Positions 1 to 10,101 of a stretch of 64,000 nucleotides of DNA are shown here, piece by piece. The notes beneath the pieces are model-generated. The model was not told the DNA's origin. It saw nothing but the letters and a program-made list of their open reading frames with translations, and did not search any database. The DNA lies in assembly GCA_019828545.1 (NCBI GenBank), contig JACVRA010000280.1, positions 155,332 to 219,331 on the forward strand, read 5' to 3'. The position numbers and the translations under genes are program-made. Position 1 is the stretch's first letter. Every line of letters begins with the position of its first letter. The DNA is from Paracamarosporium sp. OC-R06-R3. Lineage: Eukaryota; Ascomycota; Dothideomycetes; Pleosporales; Didymosphaeriaceae.

Positions 1-848
1 AGAAAGCAAAGTGTTCCAGATAAACCAGAAATTTGCTCTATCATATTCACTAATTACTGAACTGCTTCGCTGGATGGTTACGTAGCAGGCGTTCAAATCC
101 AGTGTAACCTGCGGGGCGTCCGGGGGCGTTGTATCTGTACATAGGTCCCCCAGATAATATTTGACGGGCCCATATGGGGTGTCAATGTACACAGCGTCAT
201 GCGACCGATCAGCTTCCAAACGCGTCTTGTTGCCTAAAAGTATGCACGCAAAGAACAACAAATTCCAAGCCGTTGCCTATACTCTCAGTACGTAAATCGG
301 AATAGGAGATATTATAGATCTTGCCAGCGCACGATGGTCCCACTGCCTTGGTCGTTACATCATAGTCATTGAATGTCTCGCATCCCGTCGCACGTTCTCT
401 AATATCACCCTAGACAACGCAGCTACAACATGCGGCAATGGCTCAACCCCGCTGTGTCGCAACACCTTGTGCCGAGTTTTCCATTCCACTTCGTTACACA
501 CAATACGCTTCCTGGCCTTCGAGCCGATCGATCCCGTCCTGAAGAGGAATTACACAAAGATGCCCTAAGTGTACCTTGCCGTAGCATTATGACTTCAATG
601 TACAGTTTGAGATACCTAAGTAGCATACACGCGTACCAAGAACTTCTTCTAGAAACAAACGACTCCACGAGTTGCTGCCGAAAGGTGGTAAACGATGTGA
701 TGCTCACGTCTTAGGGCCACGCAATCACAAACAAACTGCAAGGGACTTGTGAATAAAAGCTTGGATTTGGCGGCGTACACCAAGAACTTCGTCTTCGCAA
801 CACACTGCGACGTCATACATGTCAATTCCCACTGAGCCTACATCGCAA
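1..848. other. Intergenic, no gene recognised
   Basis: I see no convincing coding region, RNA gene or repeat. Short open frames on both strands near 423-714 overlap each other and show no recognisable domain or splice structure. The right end is presumably the 3' flank of the minus-strand ThDP enzyme. Confidence 0.5.
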
Positions 849-2820
849 TCAATATGAGGATATGTCGTACAAGTCGACTCCATCCCTCACAACCTCGACT
901 TCCCTCCCACCAACAAACTTCCCACCCGGCCCTTCAAGATGGGCATCCAAGACTGCCGTCTTCCCGCCCAACACACTCTCCAACGCCTCAGGCAACAACC
1001 TTGCCAACTCCTCCGCCGTACTTGCATGCGCCGCCCAGATATCCCCGCCGGCCGCCGCCCTCGCAATCCCCGAATAATCCGGCGTAGGCGCAAACGAAAT
1101 ATTTAGTTCCTCATTATCAACCTTTGAGCCCTCGCCATCCGGATGCACAAGCAACATGCTCTTCCTAGGCGCATTCCAGCCCTTGTTGTTGAGCACGATG
1201 GTCAGGATGGGGATGTTGTATCTGCGGGAGATCCAGTATACGGAGCCGGGGACGGAGAAGAGGTACGTTCCGTCGCCGACGATCTGGCATACGAAGCGCT
1301 TCTTGCCTTCGTACTCGGTCGCGAGTTTGATGCCGAGGGCGCCGCCGCCGGACCAGCCGAGGCCGCCTCCGCCACAATTGAGCCAGGAGCCAGGAAGCGT
1401 GGCTTGGATTTGGTCTGCAACGAAGGCAGTTTGGGTCACGGCTTCGATGGCCCAGATGGTGTCTTTGGGGCAGTGTTTGCGCACTTGTTGGATGAGGTAG
1501 GGCGTACCGAAGTGGTCGTTTTCGTCTACTGTAGCTTCAGCGGCTATGGATTGGAGTTTTTGCTTGTGCGAGGCTTGGAGTGTTGCCCAGCGGTCAGAGA
1601 ATGTGCTGCTGGATAGCTTCTCTTTATGCGTTGATGTGAGGTAGGCGTTTAATTGGGAGAGTGCGGTGTAGGAATCTGCGCGGTAGCGTTGTAGTGCTTT
1701 GATATAGAAAACAGTCATTTGTTGCTTGAGTGGGTCCACGTCTATGTGGAAGATCTTTGCGCCGTCTTTGGGCTTGCATTGCGTGTTGATCCATGGAACG
1801 TCGCAGTCGAGCACGAGGATAACGTCGGCCGATTTTACTCGCGCTTCGTTGACGTACCGCAAGCCAAGCCAAGCTGGGTGGTCCGCTAAACTGTGTGAGT
1901 AGATTTACTTGTGTGCGCTTTGAGGTGGCTTACCAGGAAAACACATGTCGCTGCCGCCAGTGTCGAGAACCCGCAAGCCTCTGACATTGTTTGCCAAATT
2001 CACAAGTGCTTCTACTGCATCGTGGTTCCTGCCTGAGTAGCCAGTTATGACGAGCGGTTCCTGAGCGTCCACGAGCGCATTTGCAATGGTCTCCACGCCT
2101 GACGACGATAGCGCTGCAGGCTCCACGGGACGCCAGTATTCCGGTTCGAGATGGTACGGTGTGAGATCCTCCTCCATAGCTTCCCGCGCGCCGTAGAGAT
2201 AGACGGGGCCCTGGGGGTCGCTCGTAGCAAATGACAAAGCGCGATTCACCATCTGCTTGACGTTCTTGCCCGTCTTGATCTCGCCCGTATACCGACAATA
2301 CTGTGCCACAATTTGCTTCTGGTCTGGCACGTCCTGTATCCAGTGTATGTATTCGGTCCTGCTCCCACGCGCTTCGCCCTCGATGGTGATGGGGGACAGC
2401 CCCGCGAATATCAGCACGGGCGCCCGCCCGCAAGAGGCATTGTGCACGGCGGCGCCGAGGCCCTGGGTTCCGACGTCGACGTGAACGATTACGCATTGCG
2501 GCTTGCCTGTCAGTCGGGCGTACCCGTCGGCCATGGACAGAGCGACCATCTAGATGCCATCAGCATACGCGTCTTGTGGATCAAAGGATCGCGTACCTCG
2601 TTCGGACAGGTGATGATCTTGGGGAACTGGCCCTTCTTCTCATTCTGACCCTTGACGATGGCCTCGATGATGCTGGGGTGGTCGGAGCCCAGGTTTACGA
2701 AGCAGTGCGTAACGCCTGCCTCCCAGATGGCCTCGAAGAAGGCGAAGGATGCCGTGTACCTTTGTCTTCGTCAGTACTGCGCCATTGCTCTTGCCTGAAG
2801 GGTACGTCTACTCACACCAT
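849..2820 (-). CDS. Thiamine diphosphate-dependent enzyme, acetolactate synthase / benzoylformate decarboxylase-like
   Basis: Spliced model, exons 2820-2816, 2759-2597, 2549-1934, 1885-849, gives 606 aa with all junctions in frame and GT-AG. The start MVYTASFAFFEAIWEAG is created by splicing a 5-nt first exon. Residues about 55-70 (CPNEMVALSMADGYARL) carry the conserved Glu that activates ThDP in this superfamily. The C-terminal third has the ThDP/Mg motif GDG followed about 25 residues later by NN (VGDGTYLF...IVLNNKGWN). The three-domain Pyr-central-PP layout and the length fit IlvB-like ThDP enzymes. No transit peptide is seen, so it is not the mitochondrial branched-chain acetolactate synthase. 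It is probably a cytosolic 2-oxoacid decarboxylase or lyase of unknown substrate. The family call is firm; the reaction is not. Confidence 0.85.
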
Positions 2821-3600
2821 GATGCTCGTATGCTTCCGGTATCGCAGATGGATCTCCTACCCGCTATCTATGCTTCTCAGACGTGTGAGGTAGAAGCTAC
2901 ATCCCTCTCAGACGTGTGCGCGAAAACCGGCCATGACCTCGGTCGTCCATCCCGCGAGCCGTCCTGCACGAACCGAGCTGCATGCTTAGAAAGGCCCCAC
3001 TCGCAGCGCGGGGAAAGCGTGGGTGATTGACGTTGCTGGTCGTGTTGACGGGGACTGGGGTTTGCAGCGGCACCGGCTTCGGCAGAGCTCCACGGCTTAT
3101 TTCCGCACTCGCGCCATCCTCCACCGATCGTGGTACTTATGCGACACTGACATCTTCATAGCAACATCTATATAGAAGCACCAGAAGTCCATGGAGAATG
3201 TCGTCGGGTCAAGCTTATACGAAGCCAGCCTGGACGAGCAATCGTAAGTAGCGACGTCTGAAGCGCTTGTCTTCAGTGGAGGTCAACGCCTTTCTCCGAT
3301 ATCGTTCCATGCTCCTGCTTCTACACGCAGCACAACAGCGACATTGTAGATTCTTCGCAATTGTAATAGAAGCTTCTATATTTTGATTCGATCGCTTCGT
3401 TTTCTCAGGTGGTCCTCAACGCGGCTCGGCTGTCGCAAGGGGGGAGCTGTAACATCTCGGCCTGAAACGCGTTTCAACTCTTGCATCCCAAGCCGTCTTC
3501 CAGCAACAACCATGGTTTTCCCAGACTTTGAACTGCTCTTCTCGCATATCTCTAGTCTTCTTTCTCAATCTTCTCATTCTCATACATCCTAATCATCATC
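2821..3600. other. Divergent intergenic region, shared 5' flank
   Basis: Lies between the minus-strand ThDP enzyme and the plus-strand SET gene, so it should hold both promoters. The only structured element I can support is a small upstream ORF at 3512-3592, described separately. Pyrimidine-rich tracts (around 3540-3600) precede the SET start, as is common in fungal leaders. Confidence 0.4.
3512..3592 (+). other. Upstream ORF in the SET-gene leader (26 codons)
   Basis: An ATG in strong initiation context (aacaaccATGG) opens a 26-codon frame that stops 8 nt before the ATG at 3601. It is out of frame with the SET protein and is not a spliced N-terminus as far as I can see. If it lies in the mRNA leader it would reduce translation of the main frame or force reinitiation. 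Whether it is transcribed is unknown. Confidence 0.35.
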
Positions 3601-4632
3601 ATGTATATTGCCATCCAGCTGCTTCTCGCATTCATGTCCACGGCGACATCTTGCCCCATCTCACCATGGATGGCTCAATCTCAGTCTTGTTTAGGCTCGC
3701 CCAAAGTATGGGAAGCGCGACCCAGTCCAGGAAAAGGCATCGGGGTGTATGCTACAAGAGCCATCGATCCGGGAGACACCATTCTGTCTGAGCCAGCAAT
3801 GATACATCTAACCCCTCCCGAATTCCGAGATGGTGTAGCCTATCCACTGTATGATATACGCACGCTGCTCCAGTCATCTTTCGATGCTCTTTCCCCAGAG
3901 GACAAGGCAGAGGTCATGTCCCTTCACGCCTACATGACTCCAGCCGACAAACCGGACGACACGTTGATGTCTATCATGCGGAGCAATGCATACACCACGG
4001 GTAACAGTCTTGGTCTGTTTCCCAAGGGCGCGCGCATTAACCACTCCTGCCGCCCGAATTCCAGTCAATACTGGAACCCTCAATCCAACCGCCGCATCGT
4101 GTATGCGAACAAACGTATCGAAGAGGGCGAGGAGATCTTTGCTACTTACATTCCACTGTTGCACCCGCACGAGGCGCGTCAGGCACGGCTCGATCAATAC
4201 GGCTTCAAGTGCACGTGTGAAGCTTGCGCGCTGGAGCAGCATGCGAGACAGGCCAGCGACCAGCGTAGGCAGGACCTTCAGAAGGCTTTTGCTGCCTTTG
4301 AATCGCAGATGACTCTTTCTGTTCCCCAATCCGTCGTAGGGAAAAGGAAGGCACGGAAAAATGCTGAGGCCAGCATTCAGCTTGTAGGACAGCTAGAAGA
4401 AGAGGGCCTCGCGGACTACTACGTGAAAGCATACCACATTGCCGCCGTCGCCCATGCGAAGATCGAAGATTGGAAACCAGCTACATTGTGGGCGAACAAA
4501 GGCTTTGAGACGAGCTTGTTGGCGGACCCGCATGCGCGTTCGGCAGGCGCTCGGGAGCTGCAAGCCTTGACGAGCCATTTGATCACAAAGTGGAATGATG
4601 AGCTAAGGGACAAGGCTATGCGAAAGGGCTGA
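3601..4632 (+). CDS. SET-domain protein (putative protein lysine methyltransferase)
   Basis: Single-exon 343-aa frame. The SET core is clear: GKGIGVYATRAI near residue 43, INHSCRPNSSQYW near 143 (the knot and SAM-binding NHSC motif), GEEIFATY near 175 (catalytic Tyr region) and a Cys-rich post-SET FKCTCEAC near 201, a likely zinc site. The C-terminal about 120 residues are helical without a recognised domain. The first 17 residues are hydrophobic and look like a signal or anchor segment, unusual for a SET enzyme. An internal Met at residue 12 or 24 would remove it. Fungal members of this SMYD-like group mostly have unknown substrates. A strong uORF sits just upstream. Confidence 0.85.
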   Translation: MYIAIQLLLAFMSTATSCPISPWMAQSQSCLGSPKVWEARPSPGKGIGVYATRAIDPGDTILSEPAMIHLTPPEFRDGVAYPLYDIRTLLQSSFDALSPEDKAEVMSLHAYMTPADKPDDTLMSIMRSNAYTTGNSLGLFPKGARINHSCRPNSSQYWNPQSNRRIVYANKRIEEGEEIFATYIPLLHPHEARQARLDQYGFKCTCEACALEQHARQASDQRRQDLQKAFAAFESQMTLSVPQSVVGKRKARKNAEASIQLVGQLEEEGLADYYVKAYHIAAVAHAKIEDWKPATLWANKGFETSLLADPHARSAGARELQALTSHLITKWNDELRDKAMRKG

Positions 4633-5151
4633 GCTTCTTCCCGTCATCAGAATATGGAACTAGCACCTTATTCAGTAACTGGTAAATATGGTGAGAGGAT
4701 GCTAGCAACCTGGTTCTTACATTAAGCTAACTTGCTTCTAGTCAGGGTCGAGGGCGCTATAAAAGCAACGGCTCGCATATCCATAAAGTGGGACCCCTTA
4801 CGACATTTTAACTAATTAATTATTATATCGATCGAGCGAAGAACGAAATGTTGCAAGGCGCCAAAATGGAATTTTCGACACCATAGCCTCCCCTAGAGTG
4901 GATCAAATTGTACCTCAAGGCCGCCGAAATTTGGCTGCGTTTTGGCCCCCATCTCTTGATTTACTTGGCCGAGCTAGAGGATGGGCTAGTAGGCGAAGTT
5001 GCAGCAAAAGCTTATGTATAAAAATGGCCCGCATCGTGGATATTTATGTAGGTCTTGCTACATGTAAAGCCTGTTCGTACAGCTGCCTGTATATTTCTTC
5101 CACGCCCCAGCGGCAGCACCAACACCAAACCCAACATCAAATAATCAAGTA
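4633..5151 (+). promoter_or_regulatory. Intergenic region with TATA-like elements
   Basis: Holds the 3' flank of the SET gene and the promoter of the sulfotransferase-like gene. A TATA-like TATAAAAG lies near 4758, and a second, TATAAAAATGG, lies near 5017, about 135 nt before the ATG at 5152. An AT-rich patch (taattaattatta) lies at 4811-4826. The assignment is by sequence resemblance only. Confidence 0.3.
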
Positions 5152-6066
5152 ATGTCAGACATACTTCAACCAGAAGTGAAAGATGCGGATGGCGTTGAGA
5201 AGAGGTTGAGAACGCGTCTTATCGATCGCGATCAACGTGTCCGCACAAAGCCAATGAGCGTACTCGTCCTCGGTATGTGCCGCACAGGAACATCGTCCAT
5301 CCGGCTCGCCCTCCAAAAGCTCGGCTACACCGTTCATCACATGGAAGCCGTGCTTGAAGAGGACCCAACACAGATACCCTATTGGCAGGAAGCCGTAGAA
5401 GTCACACACTTTCCAGACTCAGAGCGCCCCGCCCACCTCCGCGGCCAACCTCCCTACGGGCGCGCAGAATTCGACAAGCTGCTTTCGAAATACGACGCAG
5501 TGACCGACTTCCCCTGCGCCTTATACCCTGAACAGCTTGTCACTGCATATCCAGATGCGAAAGTCGTTTTGACCAACCGTGACTATGACAGCTGGGCGCG
5601 CAGCATGTCAGAGACGATATGGTGGATTTTTGGAGGCAGGGTGTCGAGATTCTGCGGCGCTACGAACCTTGCGCCGTGGCCACTGGGAGGCTTCATCCGC
5701 TTCAACCATGCTTACTTCAAAGCGCACAATGGCTCCCATTACAAGGATTGTCCCGAAGCAAAGGCGGCTTTCGACAGGCATTACGCGCTAGTGAGGAGCA
5801 TCGTGCCCAAGGAGAATCTGCTCGAGTTTGGCCCCAAGTTCGAGTGGGAGCCGCTGTGTGAGTTTCTGGGAAAGGAGGTACCGAATGAGCCGTATCCTTG
5901 GGCGAACGATACCAATGCGATGAAAAAGAGGGTGAGGGGCTTTTGGGCGCTGCTGGTGGTGTACGCGGGTGGGAGTATCGGGCTGCCTGTTGTTGCGGCG
6001 TGGGCAGTGTGGAGATGGCAGGATGTGATTACTGGGGTTTTCAGTACAGTATTTCGACGTAATTGA
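5152..6066 (+). CDS. Sulfotransferase-family P-loop protein with C-terminal membrane anchor
   Basis: Single-exon, 304 aa. Near residue 37-57 is LVLGMCRTGTSSIRLALQKL, the 5' phosphosulfate-binding P-loop (GxxRTGTxS) of the Sulfotransfer_4 group. DFPCALYPEQLVTAYPDAKVVLTNRD near 123-148 matches the second conserved block, whose RD end approaches the 3' phosphate site. Residues about 265-297 form a hydrophobic segment ending in WRW and a short basic tail, a likely membrane anchor. Many fungi carry this family in accessory regions, often annotated as NAD-dependent epimerase or P-loop hydrolase. The acceptor substrate is unknown. Confidence 0.8.
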   Translation: MSDILQPEVKDADGVEKRLRTRLIDRDQRVRTKPMSVLVLGMCRTGTSSIRLALQKLGYTVHHMEAVLEEDPTQIPYWQEAVEVTHFPDSERPAHLRGQPPYGRAEFDKLLSKYDAVTDFPCALYPEQLVTAYPDAKVVLTNRDYDSWARSMSETIWWIFGGRVSRFCGATNLAPWPLGGFIRFNHAYFKAHNGSHYKDCPEAKAAFDRHYALVRSIVPKENLLEFGPKFEWEPLCEFLGKEVPNEPYPWANDTNAMKKRVRGFWALLVVYAGGSIGLPVVAAWAVWRWQDVITGVFSTVFRRN

Positions 6067-6504
6067 AGAATGGACAAGTAGGGACATTTTGCTGGGACAT
6101 ATTTTAGCGCAACGTGTGCTCTCTGTATGTCTTCTCACTGTGTCCCCATCCATTACAATGCTTTCGTCCCAAATATAACATGACCATGTCCAATCCTTTC
6201 GTATCCGCTCACAGGACTCTCAATTTTTGCAGCCCCGTTATCCACAATAGGTTCTAAATTAAAGAGAGCGTGCTTGGTCGCGCGACAGGGAGCTCGCCGC
6301 CGGGAGTCTCGTTGGCTCCCGGCGGGAGCAGCCCCACCGTCCGCGCCACCCTGGGCCCTGTTTCATCCCCTTTCGGGCCTACGCCGCCAGCACACGTACG
6401 ATAAGCCACAGTCCTCACTCCTTTCTTCAATTCCTCTTCAGACAACTGAGCACGCGACATGCAATAACACCTACCTTTGGCTGTCCTCCCACAGCAAACA
6501 AACA
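6067..6504. other. Intergenic, promoter of the K+ transporter
   Basis: The reading frame of the transporter is open back to 6274, but the sequence before 6505 encodes only a low-complexity Arg/Pro/Ser-rich stretch with no family resemblance. I therefore treat 6067-6504 as 3' flank plus 5' leader. Confidence 0.4.
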
Positions 6505-8841
6505 ATGGACCGGATCAGGGATCGGTGGGACGCCTTTGGCACCCAGCATCCCCGGCTATACGAGACTGTGGAGAAAGTAGCCGCCGCTGTCAAACCTTAT
6601 GTTCCGCCCGTCAATTTCATCACGCTGCACTATGCGTATTTCGTGGGGGTGACCATTGTGGGCACGCTCATCTTCTGGGGCGCGTCGAGCCCTGCGCGGA
6701 GCGTCGGCTGGTGGGACAGCATGTTCATGGTTATGAGCGCGCTTACGGCGACGGGGCTCAACACCGTCAACGTCAGCCAGCTGACGGTGTTCCAGCAGGT
6801 GGAATTGATCGTGCTCATGATGATGGGGAGTCAGGTGCTGGTCTCATATTTTACTATTGCATTCCGGAAGCATATTTTTGAGAAGAGGTTTGAGGATATT
6901 GTGGCCATGGAGAAGGAGACGAAGAAGGCGAGGAAGGGGAATACGGGTGCGGTGGTGGGGATGACGGGCGCGATGTTCGGGTTGCCGGTTATGAGTTCGT
7001 TTGGGAAGGGGAGTAGGCCGAGTAGGTCGAGGGGATTGAAGGTTGCGACTGGGGCTAGGCCGGTTGAGAACGATGCTAAAGATGTGCCACCCAGTACACC
7101 GATTAAAGAAGACCAGGCTACGACAGCGGTGTCTCCTATCGCGAGTGGGAGGAGCCCGCCGCAACATATCGGGTTCCTGGATCCGATACGAGAACGTACT
7201 TCTCACGACAGGCCTCTAACAGCTACGACGGGACATTCCATTTACAATGTTCAAAGTCACCAGAGCATATCGACTCGACGTAGATCTCTGGCTGGAGAGT
7301 CAAAACTAGGAGACGATTTCAACGTACAGTCATTCGTGAAAGAGCAGAAGCGCAACATTGGGCGCAATGGGCAGTTTTTCAACTTATCGTCGGACCAACG
7401 AGAGTACCTTGGCGGAGTCGAATACCGCGCGCTAAAGTTCCTTTGTGTTTTTGTCCTCCTTTACTTCATTCTTTGGCAGCTGATTGGCGGCATTGCACTC
7501 GGGGCGTATATGTCAGTCTACGAGAAGGAAGCCGCTGCCGTCAACGCGCAGAATCCGTGGTGGGCCGGCATCTTCCTCGCCATCTCTGCGTACAACAACG
7601 CTGGTTTTACTCTTCTGGATGCAGGTTTCATTCCTTTCCAGTCCTCCTACTACGTCCTCATCGTCGTAACGATCCTGTCGCTAGCCGGACCAGCTGCGTT
7701 CCCTGTGTTCATGCGCTTCCTCATCTGGATGATGTCGGTCCTTCTCGATCTCTTCTCCAAGGACAAAGAGTACGGTGTGTGGAAAGAAGGCTTCGACTTC
7801 ATCCTCAAATTTCCTCGCCGAGTTTACACTAGCATGTTTCCTTCGAAAGACACATGGATGTTTATTGCGACTTTTGGCTCTTTCGTTGCCGCAGACTGGT
7901 TCCTCATCTTGATCCTCAGTATTGGCAATCCTACCATGGAAGCCATACCACTTGGCCGCCGCATCTTCATATCGCTCTTCGAAGGATTTTCCATCCCTTC
8001 CGGAGGTTACGCCATCGTCTCTCCCTCAGCAATGTACTTCGATGTGCAGGTCCTGTGGCTAGTCATTTTCTACACAGCAGCATACCCGCACATCATCACC
8101 ATGCGCAAAACAAACGTTTACGAGGAGCGCTCCCTCGGTATCTACGAAGGCGACGAAGCAGAAGTAGAACAGCTCCACTCCGCAACTAGCTCTGTCTTCG
8201 ACGTCGACGCCGCGCTTCCCCCTGCTACCGCCGTCTCAGAGAAATCATATGTCGCACCCGTCAAGACGCTCGGCAAGGTTGGCCGCCGCGGCACAGCGTT
8301 CGTAGGCCGCGCCATCCAACGCCGCATGACGGCCTTCCAAGGTGTTGGCGTAGCGAACGGTACCGCGACAACGACGCCTGCACCGCTCAAACGCTCAGCA
8401 ACTATGGACTTTGGCCGCGCAACCTCCGTTCACAGCCTAACCGCGCATCCTCCAACCCGCCCTCCCTCTCTCATCTCCCAACAAGTCCGTGGCCAGCTCT
8501 CACACGACGTATGGTGGATCGCTTTGGCCCTCTTCCTCATCACGCTCATCGAAACACACCACTCCATCGAGGATCCGCGGACCTACAGCGTCTTCACTAT
8601 CCTCTTTGAGATCGTGAGCGGGTACACGACCATCGGGATTAGTATAGGACTGCCGGATCAGGCGTATAGTTTTAGCGGGGGGATGTATACGGGAAGCAAG
8701 ATTATCATGATTCTTGTGATGCTGAGGGGGAGGCATAGAGGGTTGCCTGTTGCGTTGGATAGGGCGGTCAGATTGCCAGGGAAAAAGTTGGCGGAATACG
8801 AGGAGGAGGATGCGGAGATTAGAAGTATGATGTCGCAGTGA
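6505..8841 (+). CDS. Potassium transporter, TrkH/Trk1 family
   Basis: Single-exon 778-aa plasma-membrane protein from MDRIRDRWDAFG. An upstream in-frame ATG at 6274 would add 77 low-complexity residues. The four M-P-M selectivity-loop segments are visible in order: SALTATGLNTV (about residue 88), AISAYNNAGFTLLD (about 365), EGFSIPSGGYAIVS (about 500) and VSGYTTIGISIG (about 710). Each keeps the pore glycine region. Between repeats 1 and 2 lies a long hydrophilic, Ser/Arg-rich cytoplasmic loop (about 145-300), and between 3 and 4 another (about 545-665). This is the usual layout of fungal Trk proteins, which mediate K+ (and Na+) uptake. The conserved end MILVMLRGRHRGLP is intact. Confidence 0.93.
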   Translation: MDRIRDRWDAFGTQHPRLYETVEKVAAAVKPYVPPVNFITLHYAYFVGVTIVGTLIFWGASSPARSVGWWDSMFMVMSALTATGLNTVNVSQLTVFQQVELIVLMMMGSQVLVSYFTIAFRKHIFEKRFEDIVAMEKETKKARKGNTGAVVGMTGAMFGLPVMSSFGKGSRPSRSRGLKVATGARPVENDAKDVPPSTPIKEDQATTAVSPIASGRSPPQHIGFLDPIRERTSHDRPLTATTGHSIYNVQSHQSISTRRRSLAGESKLGDDFNVQSFVKEQKRNIGRNGQFFNLSSDQREYLGGVEYRALKFLCVFVLLYFILWQLIGGIALGAYMSVYEKEAAAVNAQNPWWAGIFLAISAYNNAGFTLLDAGFIPFQSSYYVLIVVTILSLAGPAAFPVFMRFLIWMMSVLLDLFSKDKEYGVWKEGFDFILKFPRRVYTSMFPSKDTWMFIATFGSFVAADWFLILILSIGNPTMEAIPLGRRIFISLFEGFSIPSGGYAIVSPSAMYFDVQVLWLVIFYTAAYPHIITMRKTNVYEERSLGIYEGDEAEVEQLHSATSSVFDVDAALPPATAVSEKSYVAPVKTLGKVGRRGTAFVGRAIQRRMTAFQGVGVANGTATTTPAPLKRSATMDFGRATSVHSLTAHPPTRPPSLISQQVRGQLSHDVWWIALALFLITLIETHHSIEDPRTYSVFTILFEIVSGYTTIGISIGLPDQAYSFSGGMYTGSKIIMILVMLRGRHRGLPVALDRAVRLPGKKLAEYEEEDAEIRSMMSQ

Positions 8842-9550
8842 GGGAAGCGGATTGAAGTGGAAACATCGTTGCAGGGTCGTGTGGAGGTCTCCGGTAGAAA
8901 TTTTATGGCGCGGGTTGGCGTAGGGATAAATTCTTTACTCTAATCATAGATTCCTAATTCTAGAGTGTGGACGATGTTGCGAGCAGAAGCAGTCTTTTTA
9001 CGTACTCGATTGACTGTGGTTTTGGTCGACTGCTCCTGACACAGTATCTCAAGCGCGAAGCTCCACGTGCGGGCTGCCTTACCAGCAAATATCGCTCACC
9101 CAGCTTCCAAAGACACGCTTGTCTACGACCACCAGCAAGGCATCATCATCACTTGTCCCGCGTGCTGGGTCTACTGTGCGCCTCCCTCGGTCTACATCAC
9201 GACTACGGGTTTTCCATGATAGTCAAGCGATGGATCCACCTAGCTGAAAGCGGGAAAGAAAACACCAACACAGCCCAGCTACATAGACGAAATTCGCGCA
9301 TCACGTAGAAAAATCACGCAAAGCGAATACTTGGATGATGCTAGGTGAGGCATTTTGGTAGTTGCGCTGCGTAGCATAGCGCAGCGTAGCCGTTTCTTCT
9401 GGGCAGACTAGCTACATGGCATGTAGAGTATGTATATAAACATTGTCAACATGGCACATATAATTCACACCAGCACGCAATTCTACACTCCAACTACACA
9501 GCTACAAACTCCCCTGTCTCCAGACAATCACCAACCTCACCCATTCCAAC
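8842..9550. other. Intergenic; promoter of small secreted protein, with short inverted repeat
   Basis: No gene recognised. A small hairpin-capable element lies at about 9363-9388 (GCGCTGCG...CGCAGCG arms around tagcata). A TATA-like TATATAAAC lies near 9432, about 115 nt before the ATG of the secreted Cys-rich gene. Confidence 0.4.
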
Positions 9551-9801
9551 ATGCAGTTCAAACTCCTCCATCTCGCCGTCACGGCCCTGCTCGCCGCTAC
9601 CGCAGCTACATCTGCTCTTCCCGAAGCCGCTCCTGAGGCTGACGCCGCCCTTTTGGACCTCCAAGCTCGCGACTGCAGCTTCAAGTGTCGCCCTTGCAAC
9701 GCATACCCTAGGTCTTGCACGCACATCCCCTGCGTAAGTATCATCTATCATCTCCTTGATTGGTGAGTATGGTGATGCTGATGGGTACCCTACAGTGCTG
9801 A
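9551..9801 (+). CDS. Small secreted cysteine-rich protein (62 aa), effector-like
   Basis: Exon 9551-9733, a 62-nt intron (GTAAGT...CTACAG, branch-like CTGAT), then a 6-nt second exon 9796-9801 coding Cys-stop. The product is 62 aa. Residues 1-20 (MQFKLLHLAVTALLAATAAT) are a classic signal peptide, followed by an Ala/Pro/Glu-rich spacer. The last 21 residues hold all six cysteines: C42, C46, C49, C56, C61 and C62. The terminal pair CC exists only if the intron is spliced, since the unspliced frame ends in unrelated residues. I recognise no family. Size, secretion signal and Cys density fit apoplastic effectors or antimicrobial peptides, which is an inference. Confidence 0.75.
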
Positions 9802-10101
9802 GACTTGGATCAAGTGGTTAGGGTGGTGGTTTGGACAGGGGCTGTCAGGGCATTCATTTGGTATTTACAATTCTGGAGGAGGTAGGGTGTGAATGTAGAG
9901 GTGATTGAATATAAATAAGTCATTTGTTTAATCAGCTGTCTTCGATGCTTGTTATTGGCTTATAGAACCAGTGAGTTGGCTGATATCTTAAGTTCTTATA
10001 TGCCATGCGGGCGCGTCAATAGTATCTATCGACATCCTTGCTATCACCTTTTCTCTGATTAAGTCCTTCATGATTATCTATATTGAACGGATAACCAGCT
10101 A
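9802..10101. other. Intergenic between convergent genes
   Basis: 3' flanks of the small secreted protein (+) and the secreted SDR (-). Nothing else seen. Confidence 0.4.

Noticed and set aside
423..714. Overlapping 94-codon ORFs on both strands near the left edge
   Set aside because: Mirror-image frames with no domain, signal peptide or splice logic; most likely chance.
1143..1616. Long plus-strand ORF opposite the ThDP enzyme
   Set aside because: Shadow of the real minus-strand gene, whose motifs and splicing are clear.
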